DNA of 64,000 nucleotides from Gracilaria gracilis (GCA_030374805.1 JARGSG010000214.1:496001-560000); one strand, 5' to 3'; shown: positions 9,437 through 21,554, counted from the first letter of the stretch. The notes: a model not told the origin generated them from the sequence alone. A program made the numbers and translations.

Positions 9437-10304
9437 TGTCGTGTCAGGGTCAATTGCATACGATATCTACGTCTCAATGGCTGGGCTATAGCGCTCCCGG
9501 ATGCTAGACCCGTTTCTCCAAGCGCTGCAATGCAACGGCGTGCAGATAGAGTTCAGATGGCGTTGGTGCATAAACTTGGTTGGGGAGCGATTCTGGACCG
9601 CAAAAGTTGTTTTGCACATTTGTTTGTCGTATGTACCGTTGGTAGATGAAGTTAGATCTACCCAAGGGTATAGAATGCTATAGATATACTAATTTCGGCC
9701 GACAAAGGCAGGAAGTCCCCCGTTTGCGTGAGTGAGCGATGCGCTGCGCCTTCCAGACTCGTCGTACAACCGTTGTAGTATCTCCGTATCTACGGGAGGA
9801 CGGAAAAGCGGAATAGCAGTAGGCGTACTGAAGTTGTTTGTTCTTATTTCCGCTGCTGTAAAAAGAACCAGAGAACTATACTGTAGCAACCGGCAAGCTT
9901 TAAACCTATATTGCATTTTGCAAATTCTGCACCAGTGGTGGTAGTTTGGAGCCGTCATGACGAAGATGACAATGAGACACCAAAAACGAAACCAAGCCGA
10001 CCTAATACGTCATGCTCCGTCATAAAGTATGCGAAGACAACCCTGGGAATCATATGAAGTGGAGACGTTTTGGCTGTTCTGTACTTGACTGCTCGGAACC
10101 AATGCATGAGTGCTCGCGACCATGTCACGAATGCTCACGTGTATGTATAGTTGACACCGACACGCATCTTACTCCTTGATTTCCCGCATCAAAGAGGCTC
10201 AACGAGCATAAATGGAGAGCCCATATAACAAACGCTCTCGAAAGAGCACATGCCGTTTCTTTTCATACCGGTACCAGTAAAGCTTCATCGAAGCATCCTT
10301 CAAC
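9437..10304. other. intergenic between divergent genes
   Basis: About 870 bp separating the monooxygenase start from the secreted-protein start. No long frame with protein-like content. AT content is higher than in the adjoining genes. Nothing else recognised. Confidence 0.5.
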
Positions 10305-10859
10305 ATGTTTGTCAAAACCATTTGCTTTTGGTTGTTGGTGCGTTTGGTGGCTGTGTCCGGCTGTTCAAACGACACACCGTTCTCTCCTGACATTATCGGA
10401 CGACGACATAATCAAGATATGACGTGCAGTCCAACTCGGTATCCGAATTACAGCACGGTCGAAGTGAACGCCACGCACCTAATCTACATTCCAACTCGCA
10501 CAAGCTACAACTATGGTCAGTTCTGTGAAGAATCCTATGTGTTCAAGCTGAACCGTTGGGCGCCAATGATGACGCACTATCTGTATTTAGACGACCTTTC
10601 GCAAAATGGACATCAGATTTGTGGCGTAGAACAGGAACGGCAGAAGGTTACGGCTTGGCCCCATGGTTCTAATCGCGCTCAATACGTTGATGGGTTGAAG
10701 AAGACTGTTGCAGGGTTGACCGTGTTGCGGGATTCATATTGTGACCGCCAACAAGGGTTTGGATTAAAGGAAACAGAATACCAGCATCCCTGGGTGCAAG
10801 AACCCATTTCTTACTTGCGTTCTGTTGCTTATAATTATGGATTGTGCTTACATAATTAA
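10305..10859 (+). CDS. small secreted cysteine-containing protein, unknown
   Basis: A 184-residue frame from ATG 10305 to TAA. Residues 1-19 are a clear signal peptide (MFVKTICFWLLVRLVAVSG), with cleavage likely just before CSND. The mature part has several scattered cysteines (CSND, TCSPTRYPNYS, QFCEES, ICGVEQ, YCDRQ, LCLHN), candidate N-glycosylation sites (NYS, NAT), no further membrane segment and a tyrosine-rich centre. That fits an extracellular or cell-wall protein. No family recognised. Composition is less GC-rich than in the genes to its left. Confidence 0.55.
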   Translation: MFVKTICFWLLVRLVAVSGCSNDTPFSPDIIGRRHNQDMTCSPTRYPNYSTVEVNATHLIYIPTRTSYNYGQFCEESYVFKLNRWAPMMTHYLYLDDLSQNGHQICGVEQERQKVTAWPHGSNRAQYVDGLKKTVAGLTVLRDSYCDRQQGFGLKETEYQHPWVQEPISYLRSVAYNYGLCLHN

Positions 10860-12012
10860 TGGGAGTAGGGATAACGACATGTGATGGTCAGTATGCAAAG
10901 AAGCGCTTGCAGGTACAGGTGAACACTGTGATTGTCACCCAGGTCCTGAACCAGTATCTGATATTGTGAACTGGGGGCATACCAAATAACCTCGAGCGGT
11001 CCTCAAAATTTTATTCACAAGATAGGTTTGTTTCTGGTCGTATCACAATAACAAAGACAGTGTTCAAATAACACAGACAGTTCAAGCCACCGGTCCATTC
11101 CAGTACGCGCTGTCGCCCAGATCGAGGTCCGATGTTCCCGCGTCCAAAGCGGTAGTTGACATTGATCCAAGACATTGCATTGCCGGCTAATTAGCTATCT
11201 CCAACCTCTCACGACACCCTGAAAAGTCTTCTTCACGACAAGTTGATCTTCATAGTGCCTGAATACCTTATCCAAGTTGCTCTATTCCATAATAGAAATG
11301 TAGTTCCGTGCATGATAATAAATAACCAAAAATGTTCTCGAAACCAGTCTGCACCGAAAAAAATAGCACGCAACTGCAACAAAACACTGATCATAAGTCA
11401 CAGCGAGTTCATCATTCTACTTCTTCACACAACACGCCACTTTCATTCCAGTAGTAGTATCCAGTGTTTGCTGTCTGTCAAAAGCGCGTGTTGCCGCACG
11501 ATGCGCAGTCCATTTCACTCCATCGCAACCACTGCGTTACGTATCGCGGCCGAATGAAGGGCGACACAAGCTGATGCGAAGGAAACGCCGGAGTTGGAGG
11601 CCGAAAAAATGAACAACTAGCAGCGGAGGCTGAAAGAGTGAAAAACTGAAGAGGAAGGCTGAGAGCATGAAAAACTAGAAGCGGGGGCAGTGAGGATGCC
11701 GGAGCAAGTAAGGAGATCAGAGATGAAGGGAAAGGCCAGGCCGATAGAGATGAAGCCGCACGCTGAGGCAGAGGCGGAGGCGGTGGCGGTGCGAAGAAGG
11801 GGAGGGTGGTGAGGTACCAAGTGTGGACGGAACCGGCCGGGTGCTGAGGCAGTGGCAGTAAGGCTTCTTTGCACGCCTCGCAGCACGAGACCGAACGTTT
11901 TACGGCTTGTGGTAGTGGCGCTTGCTTTTTCTGCAGCGATAAAAGCGGTCACGTACGTGCGGGTGTGCTCCGTTGCGGAGGCGAACAGTGTTTCAGGACC
12001 TAAGTGACAAAC
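10860..12012. other. intergenic, partly purine-rich low complexity
   Basis: No supported gene. The segment 11,570-11,830 is a GA-rich stretch with repeated GAGGC/GAAAAACT-type words (for example ACTAGCAGCGGAGGCTGAAA and ACTAGAAGCGGGGGC), probably slippage-derived. Confidence 0.5.
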
Positions 12013-12138
12013 AAGTTATCACCCGGCGGCTCGGCAGGAAATAGCGCACCTCGGCACAATATATCGGGCCTCGCTTCGCTCGGACCCGATATAGTGGCCT
12101 CTGTCCGCATTTCCTTGGCTTACCCCGGTTGATAACTT
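12013..12138. repeat. foldback (MITE-like) palindrome
   Basis: Nearly the whole 126 bp pairs with itself. The outer arms begin AAGTTATC at 12013 and end GATAACTT at 12138; about 34 nt pair on each side with a few mismatches. A second inner palindrome has ATATCGGG opposite CCCGATAT around CCTCGCTTCGCTCGG. No coding capacity. It resembles a short foldback or MITE element; no target duplication was convincing. Confidence 0.65.
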
Positions 12139-12346
12139 ATACTTAGTGTGGGTGGAAAAATAATGTGGCAACGCTATATACTGTAGTGTGGCCCACACTA
12201 TTTCACGTTCACCTGTACCGATCACAAACTTAATTAGTGTGGGTTTGCAACAGATATAAACAGTTTGGGCGGGAAATACAAAGATTCAGATCCCCGTAGC
12301 CACTCGCACTCTCCAACAGCCGTTTCCCCTGACAACTCTTTATATC

Positions 12347-12943
12347 ATGTCTCTCTTTGCCTCTCCTTTATTATCGTCATTTGCTCAAATGCAGGCCAAT
12401 GCGAGCGCCACAAACAATGCTACAACGCCCACAAACGAAGTTCCATCTACAGAGACCACCCCAGCTGGGCAACACCCTTCATAGAACCCCAAATCCGATG
12501 CAAACCCCAAGCAGAAGTTGCAAATGGTGCTGACCAACACGCACAAAGCCCGAATAGCAAATTGGATGATAGAAAAAGCAGCACAAGATGGCCCTAAGCA
12601 TATTGCGTCAAAGACAGTGTCCCAATTCCCAGAATTCTTTCGCAGCAGTGTCAAAGCTAACCTACAGCGCCCAAGCAGGTATTGGAAACAACGTGAAGCA
12701 ATTGTAGAAGGACACAGTAGAGCAGCCAGGACCCAAAGGTATTCGTTTGTTAAGTATACAAAGACAGGACTAAAGCGCCACTACTGCAAGACACAAGGCG
12801 GAAGAGAGCGCCTCGTGACGCCATGGGTAGCAGCGCTATACACCGACCTATACAACGAATTCAACCGCATTAGAAAGTCCGGCATGAAGTTCAATACTCA
12901 GTTATTGCGATCTCATACAGGGAAACACGAGCGGAATGTATAA
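12347..12943 (+). pseudogene. transposase, N-terminal DNA-binding part (pogo-like element)
   Basis: The frame opens at ATG 12347 (second ATG 12389). It reads through one in-frame TAG at 12482-12484, continues with MVLTNTHKARIANWMIEKA, and has the helix-turn-helix style segment WVAALYTDLYNEFNRIRKSG near the end (about 12,825-12,885). That W-x4-LY-x4-EF-R-RK-G pattern precedes the DDE domain in this transposon family, also common in oomycetes. The frame stops about 15 bp before the chromovirus insertion. The threonine/asparagine-rich leader is typical of the family. Confidence 0.65.
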
Positions 12944-12958
12944 CGTGAATACTGTTGA

Positions 12959-13436
12959 TGTGGGAAAGCGAATCCTGAGGACGAGCAAGCTGAGAGACCA
13001 TCATGGACGCATAACACGTGTATGGGCCTGAAGAGGTGGCGCTACGCGTGCGCGATTGCCAGGGGACCTTTTTATTATTGTATTTCATTAGATTAGCCAT
13101 TAGGACCCACTGTAGATATAGGATAGGGCACATTACAGTGCCACAGGGTAGAGGCGCCTCGGTGCAGATACTTAAGCACCTCGAGCAGCGCCTCCCCTCA
13201 TGTTGTAAAACAGACACCCTCTTGGTCACGACTAGCCCCCAAGCTTGCCGTTTTCTTGCCTCTAGGTCTTCAAGCCGCCACTACTGCGCCTTCCGTCCTG
13301 TAGGAGTGCATAGTTAGTGTCCGCCCATTGTACCTCCGTACTAGAGGTGTCGCCGTCATCCTCCTCCTACGTGGACCGCTCTGCCAAGCTACCATCGAGG
13401 CCTTAGGAGTGAGCGCTCATTGCCCACTATCCTACA
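12959..13436 (+). repeat. 5' LTR of the chromovirus
   Basis: 478 bp beginning TGTGGGAAAGCG and ending CACTATCCTACA (TG...CA), nearly identical to 22945-23422. Confidence 0.95.
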
Positions 13437-13438
13437 TT

Positions 13439-13451
13439 TGGTCTCCCGACC
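13439..13451 (+). other. primer binding site (candidate)
   Basis: TGGTCTCCCGACC begins two bases after the 5' LTR. Its complement ends in ACCA, as a tRNA 3' end would. The donor tRNA is not identified. Confidence 0.6.
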
Positions 13452-13472
13452 TAGAATCCTCTAGGACGATCA

Positions 13473-15716
13473 GTGGACCTTTTCAGGAAAGAAGTTTACC
13501 ATAGGATTCTACCGCGCAGGATCTGGACCGACGGACTGGTACAGGAAAACAACCGCCCCATGGATACTGATAACCTTCAGAAAGATGACTCTCGGGCTCC
13601 CCAAGCAGGCCCCAGTGGAACTACGACGGTTCCCGAAACCATTGGCCTCACGGCTGATGCGATCAGTGATCGTCGGAGCACACGTAGCCATCCTCAGGGA
13701 CGCCCAATGACCCCCCTTGATAACCCCGAACGGATAGGTAGAGAGCCCAGTTTGGCCTCTCGTCTTCGTACCCGCTTGGACAGGATCAATTCCCAGCCGG
13801 CCACGCCGACGCAGGACCCAGTGGAAGTCGCCCCGAGTGTCAGGGAAGACCTTTCCAAAGGTCTCGCTGACGTCCTTTGGCCACAGCTGAGAACACTCTG
13901 TGAAGAGCATGTTCAGACCCTTTTGGATACTCGCGTACCAATGGTCTTGGAGGGGATGATTGACCAACGGATTCACCGCCTGATCCCAGAGGTCTTGGAA
14001 TCGAGCACCTTTGTCAATGCAATGGCCTCGGCTATCCAGATGGAGGTCACACGCCAGGTAGGCCCCTCGGCCCTTCGGGCCACTAATCAAAGTAATCCAT
14101 TGGCCTCTGTGTGGCAACCACACTCCGAACCTCCGGGAGTAGCTGCCTTGCCAGCCCCTCGCCGGATCGATATACAGGAAGACCAAATGGCCGTGCACCC
14201 AGGGAGTGGAAGAGAGCCTCCCCGGCAAGTAGGCCTAATGGATGCACCACCCAGGAGGTACCAGGGGTCCCAGCAGCTCCGTAGGCCCAGTGGATTCGGC
14301 GATGAGGAGATCGCTCCATTGGACAGACGAAGTGTTGACCGTAGGAAGAAGAGAAGTAAGAAGAGAGATAAGAAGTCGAGAAAAAGGGGAGACCATTCGG
14401 ACGATAGCGATGAAGATTCCAGTTCGGACTCATCGTCTTCAACCGATTCGGACGCGGATGAGGCAGCTGTTCGACGCCTCAAACCGCTGACCACCACGAA
14501 CGAACTTTTCCAGAAAGTTCTGGATTATCGGACATACCGCCTGGTTGATAAGTCCAAACGGTATTCCGGTTCGGTGGCCCGCAAGGTCACCAAGTGGGCC
14601 AAACGGATGCAGCTCACCCTTACGGACAAGTTCTCGGGTGCTGACCCGATCACCGTCCTCAGGTTCTTGAGTCAATTCCGTACGGCCTGCGATCAGAACG
14701 GCGTCCACGAGGGTGCCGCTCTGTACCTGTTTCAGTTTTTCCTCAGTGGACAGGCGCGTGACCATGTGGTAGCGAAGATTTCTGGGACTAATGACCCGAT
14801 TGATGCGACCGACAGGGAGCTCCTCAGGTCATATCCGGAGGTGGTTCACTACCTACTAGACACTTATGCCACTGATGATGTCATTATGGATGCCCATCAG
14901 GACGTGATCTCCTTTAGGCAGAGCACGAACATAACCGAGTCGGACTTTGCTGACCAACTTTGGAAGAAGGCTTACCGTTGTGGAAATGTGTTTTCCGAAG
15001 GTCGACTCAAGCAGCATTTCATCGCTGGGCTGCTTCCGGCCATTAGGACGCATGTGCGGAATCACCACACGGACCATCAGAAGCTCTCCTTCCGCCAGCT
15101 GGTCACGTATGCCGAAGGTTATGGCAATACCTGTAGGACGTCTCGTCGGGCTGCGGACATGGATGCCAGAGGCAGAGCCTTTCCGTTGCGGAAAAGCTCT
15201 AAAGTCCATATGGTCAATTCCTCTGAAAGCGAGTCCGTTGGCCCCATGCACTCGGAAGAGGGAGATATCCTCGCGGTGTCTTTTTCTTCTGTTCCGTCTG
15301 GTGCCCCATCTATACCGACCACCGGAACGAGCACTCCATCTGGACAGACCGCGCCGAGGTACACTTTTGTCCAACCAAGGAAGGACGTTTTCACCCGGTC
15401 AGGGGCATGCTTCATTTGTCTGTCTACGGCGAGACCGTGTGACTGCATGAAGTTCATGCCAGAGGACGTTCGCAAGAACCTGTTGGCCAGAAGGAATGAG
15501 AACTTCCAGGCGAGGAAGTCCGAAGGAATGTACACTCGCCCATACCAAAAGAGTTCGCAGTCCCCAGGGTCTAATCGATACGCTACCCCTCGCGAGACAT
15601 TCCGTCCGCAACAGGTCAACGCTATCGATACCACCGACGTGGAACCGATTCCTCAGGTACAAGGCGAGGGCGTTCCATTGGAACGTCATGGAGAGACCGA
15701 ACGGGAAAACGAGTAG
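13473..15716 (+). CDS. chromovirus gag
   Basis: A 747-residue frame just downstream of the primer site. It has a charged Lys/Arg-Ser/Asp region (RRKKRSKKRDKKSRKRG), then a capsid-like domain (ADPITVLRFLSQFRTACDQN... LYLFQFFLSGQARDHV) typical of Ty3/gypsy Gag, and a cysteine cluster CFICLSTARPCDC in the nucleocapsid position. Role: particle assembly and RNA packaging for the element. Family assignment rests on position and the capsid-like helices. Confidence 0.8.
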   Translation: MDLFRKEVYHRILPRRIWTDGLVQENNRPMDTDNLQKDDSRAPQAGPSGTTTVPETIGLTADAISDRRSTRSHPQGRPMTPLDNPERIGREPSLASRLRTRLDRINSQPATPTQDPVEVAPSVREDLSKGLADVLWPQLRTLCEEHVQTLLDTRVPMVLEGMIDQRIHRLIPEVLESSTFVNAMASAIQMEVTRQVGPSALRATNQSNPLASVWQPHSEPPGVAALPAPRRIDIQEDQMAVHPGSGREPPRQVGLMDAPPRRYQGSQQLRRPSGFGDEEIAPLDRRSVDRRKKRSKKRDKKSRKRGDHSDDSDEDSSSDSSSSTDSDADEAAVRRLKPLTTTNELFQKVLDYRTYRLVDKSKRYSGSVARKVTKWAKRMQLTLTDKFSGADPITVLRFLSQFRTACDQNGVHEGAALYLFQFFLSGQARDHVVAKISGTNDPIDATDRELLRSYPEVVHYLLDTYATDDVIMDAHQDVISFRQSTNITESDFADQLWKKAYRCGNVFSEGRLKQHFIAGLLPAIRTHVRNHHTDHQKLSFRQLVTYAEGYGNTCRTSRRAADMDARGRAFPLRKSSKVHMVNSSESESVGPMHSEEGDILAVSFSSVPSGAPSIPTTGTSTPSGQTAPRYTFVQPRKDVFTRSGACFICLSTARPCDCMKFMPEDVRKNLLARRNENFQARKSEGMYTRPYQKSSQSPGSNRYATPRETFRPQQVNAIDTTDVEPIPQVQGEGVPLERHGETERENE

Positions 15717-15784
15717 AGGAGCGGACCGAGGCGAACCGCCCCTCTGAGGATCCTAGCCTCAACCCCGTTGGACCACAGGAGTCA

Positions 15785-18700
15785 GTGGGCATCAGCTCCT
15801 CAAGTCCTTCGGAGTCTGACCAACCAGTGGACGATTGGATTGAAGACTTGGAAGAGCCGTCATCGGATGACCAGGACCCAGTTTGTGTCCTCAGGAAAGA
15901 GAACTACAAGGTTCGAATGACCATAGCACTCCGCACCTCTCACGACCCGAGTAGTTACGAGCGTGCTGGATACCGGTGCTGGACCAAACCTGGTACATCC
16001 AAAGGTCTTACCATACGGTTGGGAAGACAAGGTTAAGATGAGGAAGGCCCCCAGGATCACAGATGCATCACGCCGTCCCATGGCCATTAAAGGAATCATA
16101 CCATTGTTTGTCCAATTGGGCAACCTAAAAGTTCGCACTTGGTTCCTCGTTTGTCCCAATTTGGGCGCGGAATGCATCCTCGGGACTTCTTTCATCGACC
16201 GTTACGTGAAGGCCATTTATCCGGGCCTTCGAAAAGTCGCGTTTAATCGCGCACCTCCAGTGGCTTTGGTAGGTTCCAAACCGGGACCAGACGCTAACCC
16301 ACGACGGCCTCCACTGGCCACAAACACCGTATCCAACAAGGTCAGACTCACAAAAGCGGTAGTGATACCACCGATGACTCAGACCACCGCTTGGGCACAG
16401 TGCGAATCCTCTGGTCTGTTGACGCTTCAGAATCATCCGAAGACGATTCGGCGTCAACTCACCCTTATGGCCAATGGAGTAATGGACCTTCGGCCGCGTC
16501 AGCCCTTTATGGTCAATCTCAGTAATTTCCGTGATCAACCAGTTCGGCTACCTAAGGGAACAGTAGTTGGCATCGCCCTGCCAGCTCCTGTGGCCATTAT
16601 GGAAACCAATTTGGACGACTCAACCCCCGACAATGACGAGGACGTCGAGTCTTGGGAGGGGGAAGTCCATATGGGCGAGGAATTTGAATCCTACCGACAT
16701 CAGGTTATAGAACTCCTTCGAGATTTCAAATCCATGTGGTCAGGCAGGTTGGGAGAAATTCGTGCAACCAAGCACCGAATTGACCTCAAGGAAGATGCAA
16801 ACCCTGTGTACCAACACCCATATAGGACAGGTCTGAAGGGCAGATCCATCGTGGCCGAACAAATGGAGAAGATGCGAAAGGCCAATGTCATCGAACTGGC
16901 ACCTCCACACCAGTCCGAATGGGCAAGTCCGTTTGTCCTGGTTGCCAAGAAGGACGGATCGGTACGGTTCTGCATCGACTACAGGAAATTGAATTCCATG
17001 ACCAAACGGGATTCGTATCCCATTCCCCGTATGGACCACTGCTTTGACTCTTTAGGAGAGGCGACTGTCTTTACGACCCTGGACGCCAATTGGGGTTATT
17101 GGCAGATACCATTGGACGAAGCCGCAAAGCCGCTGACGACGTTTGCGACCCACGAAGGACTCTTCAGGTTTACCCGAATGCCCTTTGGTCTGATGAACGC
17201 GCCTGCGACTTTCCAGAGAGCAATAGACATTATCCTCTCAATGGTTAAGTGGAAATTCGCTTTGGTCTACTTGGATGATGTCATCATCTTCTCGAAGACC
17301 ATTGGGGAACACTTCAATCACGTGAGAACAGTCCTTAGGATTCTCCGAGAGGCCGGCATAACATTGAAGCTACCCAAGTGCTTCTTCTTTCAGGCCTCTG
17401 TGGACTATCTTGGGCATGTGGTCTTGCCTGGACGGCTTAAGGTAGCCTCTAGGACGACAGACGCTATCCGCCAGGCCAACCCGCCAAGGACCCACACGGA
17501 GCTTCGTTCCTTCTTAGGTCTATGTAATGTCTATCGCCGCTTTGTCCAAGGGTTTGCGAAAATTGCTGCGCCGCTGAACGATATGCTGAGGAAAGGGACA
17601 CCATCGGAGTTTGATTGCCTTACGGACGAGCAATACGAAGCCTTCCAAACCCTAAAGGATAAGCTTCTTAATCCTCCTATATTGCCCCTGCCCAAACCGG
17701 ACAAACCGTACATCCTTGATACGGATGCGTCTGAAGGACAGATTGGATGTGTGCTCCTCCAGGAGCAGGAATCTCCGAAGGACTATCGACCAATTGGATA
17801 TTGGAGTCGCTCACTGACGAGTCCAGAACGGAACTATAGCACGTCCGAGAAGGAGTGCTTAGCCATCGTCTGGTCCGTACTGACACTACGTCCTTATTTG
17901 GAAGGAGTTCGTTTCACCATTAGGACAGATCATCATTCCTTGCGGTGGCTGATGAACATGACAGATGCGTCCAGTAGGCTCGCCCGATGGAGATTACGCC
18001 TCTCTGAGTTCGATTTCGATGTCGCCTATAGGCCGGGTATCAATCATCAAGCCGCTGATGCCCTCTCTAGGATCCTGATAGACGGAACTGATCAGTCCCC
18101 GTTGGATGACGATTTACCTACTCCGGACCTCGCAGAATACGAGTCAGAACGAGAGGATGACCACCTGTTAAGTCGAGTCAGATGCGATGACCCAGACGTG
18201 GATCCGAACACGGTTTATCTCGTGGACTGGCCTATGGAAGAAGCCAACGAGGCCCAGACCCTGGAGGTCAATGCGGTTCAGCCGGAGGAAAAGGAGCTCC
18301 TTCCAATCACCCTCGATGAGCTCCTTCAGGCCCAGAAGGATGACGACTACTGCAAGAAGCAGGGCGACCTCGTCGGGACTCCCGGCTGTCTATTTGACTA
18401 CGACCGATTCGGCCTGCTTTGTCGCAGAGCACCTCTGGACGGAGCGATCCAAAGGGTCATTCCGAAGTCCCTTAGGGCACGAGTCCTTTACTTGGCTCAT
18501 TACCCCCGGCTGGCCGGTCACCCTGGAGGAACGAGGATGTACCAGTCCCTACGGAAGCATTTCTACTGGCCCTTTATGGCGAATGATCTTTGGTTCACGT
18601 CAAGGACATGTGTTTCATGTGTCAAGGCCCGTGGTTCAAGAGCGACTCATCAGGCCAAACTGAAGTTATTTCCTGCAGCCGGGCCACTGGAATTCATCGC

Positions 18701-20157
18701 GACTGATATCCTGGGGCCTTTGCCGTCTACGACCCACGGGAACCGCTTTATATTAGTGATTACCGATAGGTTCACAAAGCTGACACGAGCTATTCCACTG
18801 AGGTCTACCACGGCGACGGACGTCGCTATGGCCTTTCTGACCCACTGGGTATATCCATATGGTCCTACCGCTTTATCTCCTCTCCGACAATGGACCACAG
18901 TTTGTCTCCAAGTTCTTTGCACATGTCTGTTCGTCCCTAGGCATTAAGCACGTCACCACGACGGCTTATCACCCCGCAGACCAATGGACAGGCTGAGCAC
19001 TTCAATCGGACAATCGTGGGCAGGCTGGTACACTACACACAGCCGAGCACCAGGCCGACTGGGATGACTACGTGGGACCATTGGTCTATGCGTACAACAC
19101 GCAAGTCCATAGGTCTACAGGAACCACGCCCTTTGAATTGACGCTAACGCGACAGCCACCACACTTCGCAATGGACCTAAAGGACTCATGGATTCCCCAG
19201 GACTACACCGCGGAGATGACTCCTGCCCAGGCGAAACGGTACTCCCCGAAAGCGGATTGACAAACATTATCCGTACGGCCCCGTACCACGTTAACGCATT
19301 CCCAGCGCAGGTACAAGGCGGATTTCGACAAAGCCGTTCGGTTCACACCGTCCTTCATGGCCGGCGATATGGTCTATCTGGACCGGGCCCCAACGGATAA
19401 GCCAAAGGACGACATCGAGGTAATCACGCGGAAGCTCTTACCTCGTTCCACTGGACCCTACAAGGTGTTGTCTGCCACGTCTCACACCGTCACCATCGAG
19501 ATCGATGGCCTACAGGATACGGTTTTCATTGATCGGGTCTCGAAAGTCCCGCAGAATCTCTCTGGAAAACCGTCAAGTAGTGCTCCCCCTCCAATGGAGA
19601 TTGCGTCAGGTCCGCAGAATGCTGAGCCTGATCCTAAAACAGGCACACCTCAGGGACCAACGAATGTCACAGTTGATCCTGTGGTCGCTCGGAAGCGTTC
19701 TGGAGTTCCCCGTCGGAAGGCAGTGACTGCAGATCCCCCGGTCTCACCCCCGGCGCAAAACGCCACAAGCGCTTTGCCATCCCACTTAGATAATGACGGC
19801 TACGCCCCTTTGGACCACATGGTACTGCCAGAGGAACTAGACCCTCGCGCCAGTAGAACAAGGCACGGCTCCCACTTGGACAACGATGGATACGCCCCGA
19901 TAGAGGAGATGGAACTGCCAGAGGACGACCTTCCCTCGGCTCCAAAGGAAAGTGCAATCGACCATGTGGTCAACGCTGGACTCGACGAGAACGATCGCGT
20001 CCTGTACCGAGTCCGCTGGTACGGGTATACTCCAAAGGACGACACCTGGGAACCCCGCGAGAATATCCCAGAGAACTTTATCCGTCGGTTCTGGCGCCGC
20101 ATGGGTCGCACGGAGCGCGACCTTAGAGAGGGGGCATACGTCGAGCGAAAAGCTTAA
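15785..20157 (+). pseudogene. chromovirus pol region: protease, RT, RNase H, integrase, chromodomain
   Basis: Domains are recognised in order: aspartic protease (LDTGAGPNLV), reverse transcriptase (RFCIDYRKLNSMT, MPFGLMNAPATFQ, YLDDVIIFSKT), RNase H (LDTDASEGQIGCVL), integrase zinc-finger (AGHPGGTRMYQSLRKHFYWP with the CVSCVKAR pair), integrase core (FIATDILGPLP) and, at the extreme C-terminus near 19,960-20,120, a chromodomain (YRVRWYGYTPKDDTWEP). A chromodomain in this place defines chromoviruses and is thought to steer integration to chosen chromatin. The region carries a few breaks; it is a fossil of recent age. Confidence 0.88.
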
Positions 20158-20416
20158 TCTCGCTCCCGCCCTTAAGCTAACCACTGGACTTTATTCTTGT
20201 TCAGGTGGCACGTGCGAAATATCGTACTGGCGTCCCAAGGGCCACGGCGCACGCGCGTACCTTCTCTCGGACTAAATATAGCTAATGCTAACTATGGAGC
20301 TAACTATAAGCCCTCTGGAATGGACAGCACCGCACTTACAGCGCGCGCGGCGCTTGCAACGGCGCGCGCGTTAGTCAAAAAATCCGTCGGGCAAAATGGA
20401 AGATTTTTTGAGAGGC

Positions 20417-20483
20417 CTGTGCGCGGCTCGAAATCGGCCAAAACAAAGAATGGCCGATATCTCGGCTCCTAGGCCGCGCACAG
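20417..20483 (+). promoter_or_regulatory. nested hairpin in the chromovirus spacer
   Basis: The outer stem CTGTGCGCGGC (20417-20427) pairs perfectly with GCCGCGCACAG (20473-20483). The inner stem ATCGGCC (20433-20439) pairs with GGCCGAT (20452-20458). It lies between the end of pol and the antisense frames, preceded by a T-rich tract. It could be a packaging, export or transcript-end structure; function unknown. Confidence 0.6.
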
Positions 20484-20905
20484 ACCAGCGGATACCGGAT
20501 TCGGACTCTCCTGCAATCGCCAATTTTGGCGTTGTTTGGACACTTTATGATGCACGCGCGCATCTGGCGCGCGCTGCGACCGATGGCACTCCAAAAAAAT
20601 TAAGAAATACCGATGGTCAACTCTGTCGCTTGATTTTTTGAGGGCTAAACGGCCACCCTACGAGGACACACCTGCCAACGCTGCCACCCGTGCATGTTGC
20701 CACGTTTTAATGCAACCGCCGCCATGGCAAGCAAGTCACACGGGCCACCGCCGGAGCAATTCCATTGGCCAGTGTACGGCGATTAGAAAGCGAACCGTCG
20801 CAGCGCCGCCATAGGGCTGGCTAACTATCAAATGACCTGACTGCCGGTCAAGCCGACCGAAGGATAACTTTAATCGTACTAACCGTAAGGACTAACGAGG
20901 GCTAA

Positions 20906-21554
20906 CTAGGCCGGTGGAGCGGGCTTGATGTCGTCGCTTTCGTGATCGCTGGACGCATCCCTGCCAGCACCCGGGCCTCGTCCACTGGAACTGAGATCCT
21001 CGACACCCTCTACGCGTTGACGCTTGTGAAGCGGGCCCTTTGGACTGCTGTACGGCGAGCGTTCAGACGCGCTGTCGTCGCTCAGATTGACACCGTACTG
21101 GCCATCGAGGTCTCCTAAGACCTTTATGGACAGCATTTGCGCGTTGTCCTGTAGGATCCTGGGAATGGAGTTCTTCATGTTTTCGTGCTGCTCCAACAGG
21201 GCAGCGTACCGAGACGCACGGCGAGCCCAAGAGCGTGCGCGCTTCAGCAAGTCCTGTAGGTCCCCCAGAAACGTTGAGACCAACGGACGACGCGACCTTA
21301 CGAAGTTCTTCTGCCGCTTCAATTACGCCCACTGGTATGATCGAAACCGGTGGCAACGGTGCGATTGACGGCATATCCTCTTGGTCGACCGAGCTATACG
21401 GACTGACCACTGGGACAATTGCCGCCGCAGGTGTCGAGCTATCAGAACGCGGGCGCCACCTGCGCTGAAGACGGACCTTCGGGAGCATCGGCCCCCAGCG
21501 GAACAGCAGCATCGATGATCCGAGGACCGGACAACGAATTGGCGTCATCCTCAT
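20906..21554 (-). CDS. antisense reading frame(s) in the chromovirus, coiled-coil type
   Basis: On the minus strand, between pol and the 3' LTR, two overlapping frames of 138 and 163 residues lie here. The 138-residue one (20906-21322) begins MKRQKNFVRSRRPLVSTF. It has a helical segment with regular leucines (LGDLQDLLKRARSWARRASR... LLEQHENMKNSI) and ends in an acidic Ser-rich tail with a basic KRQRVEG patch that could be nuclear-targeting. It points the same way as the larger frame at 21793-22842 and lies downstream of it. No family recognised; treated as part of the fossil element. Confidence 0.45.
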
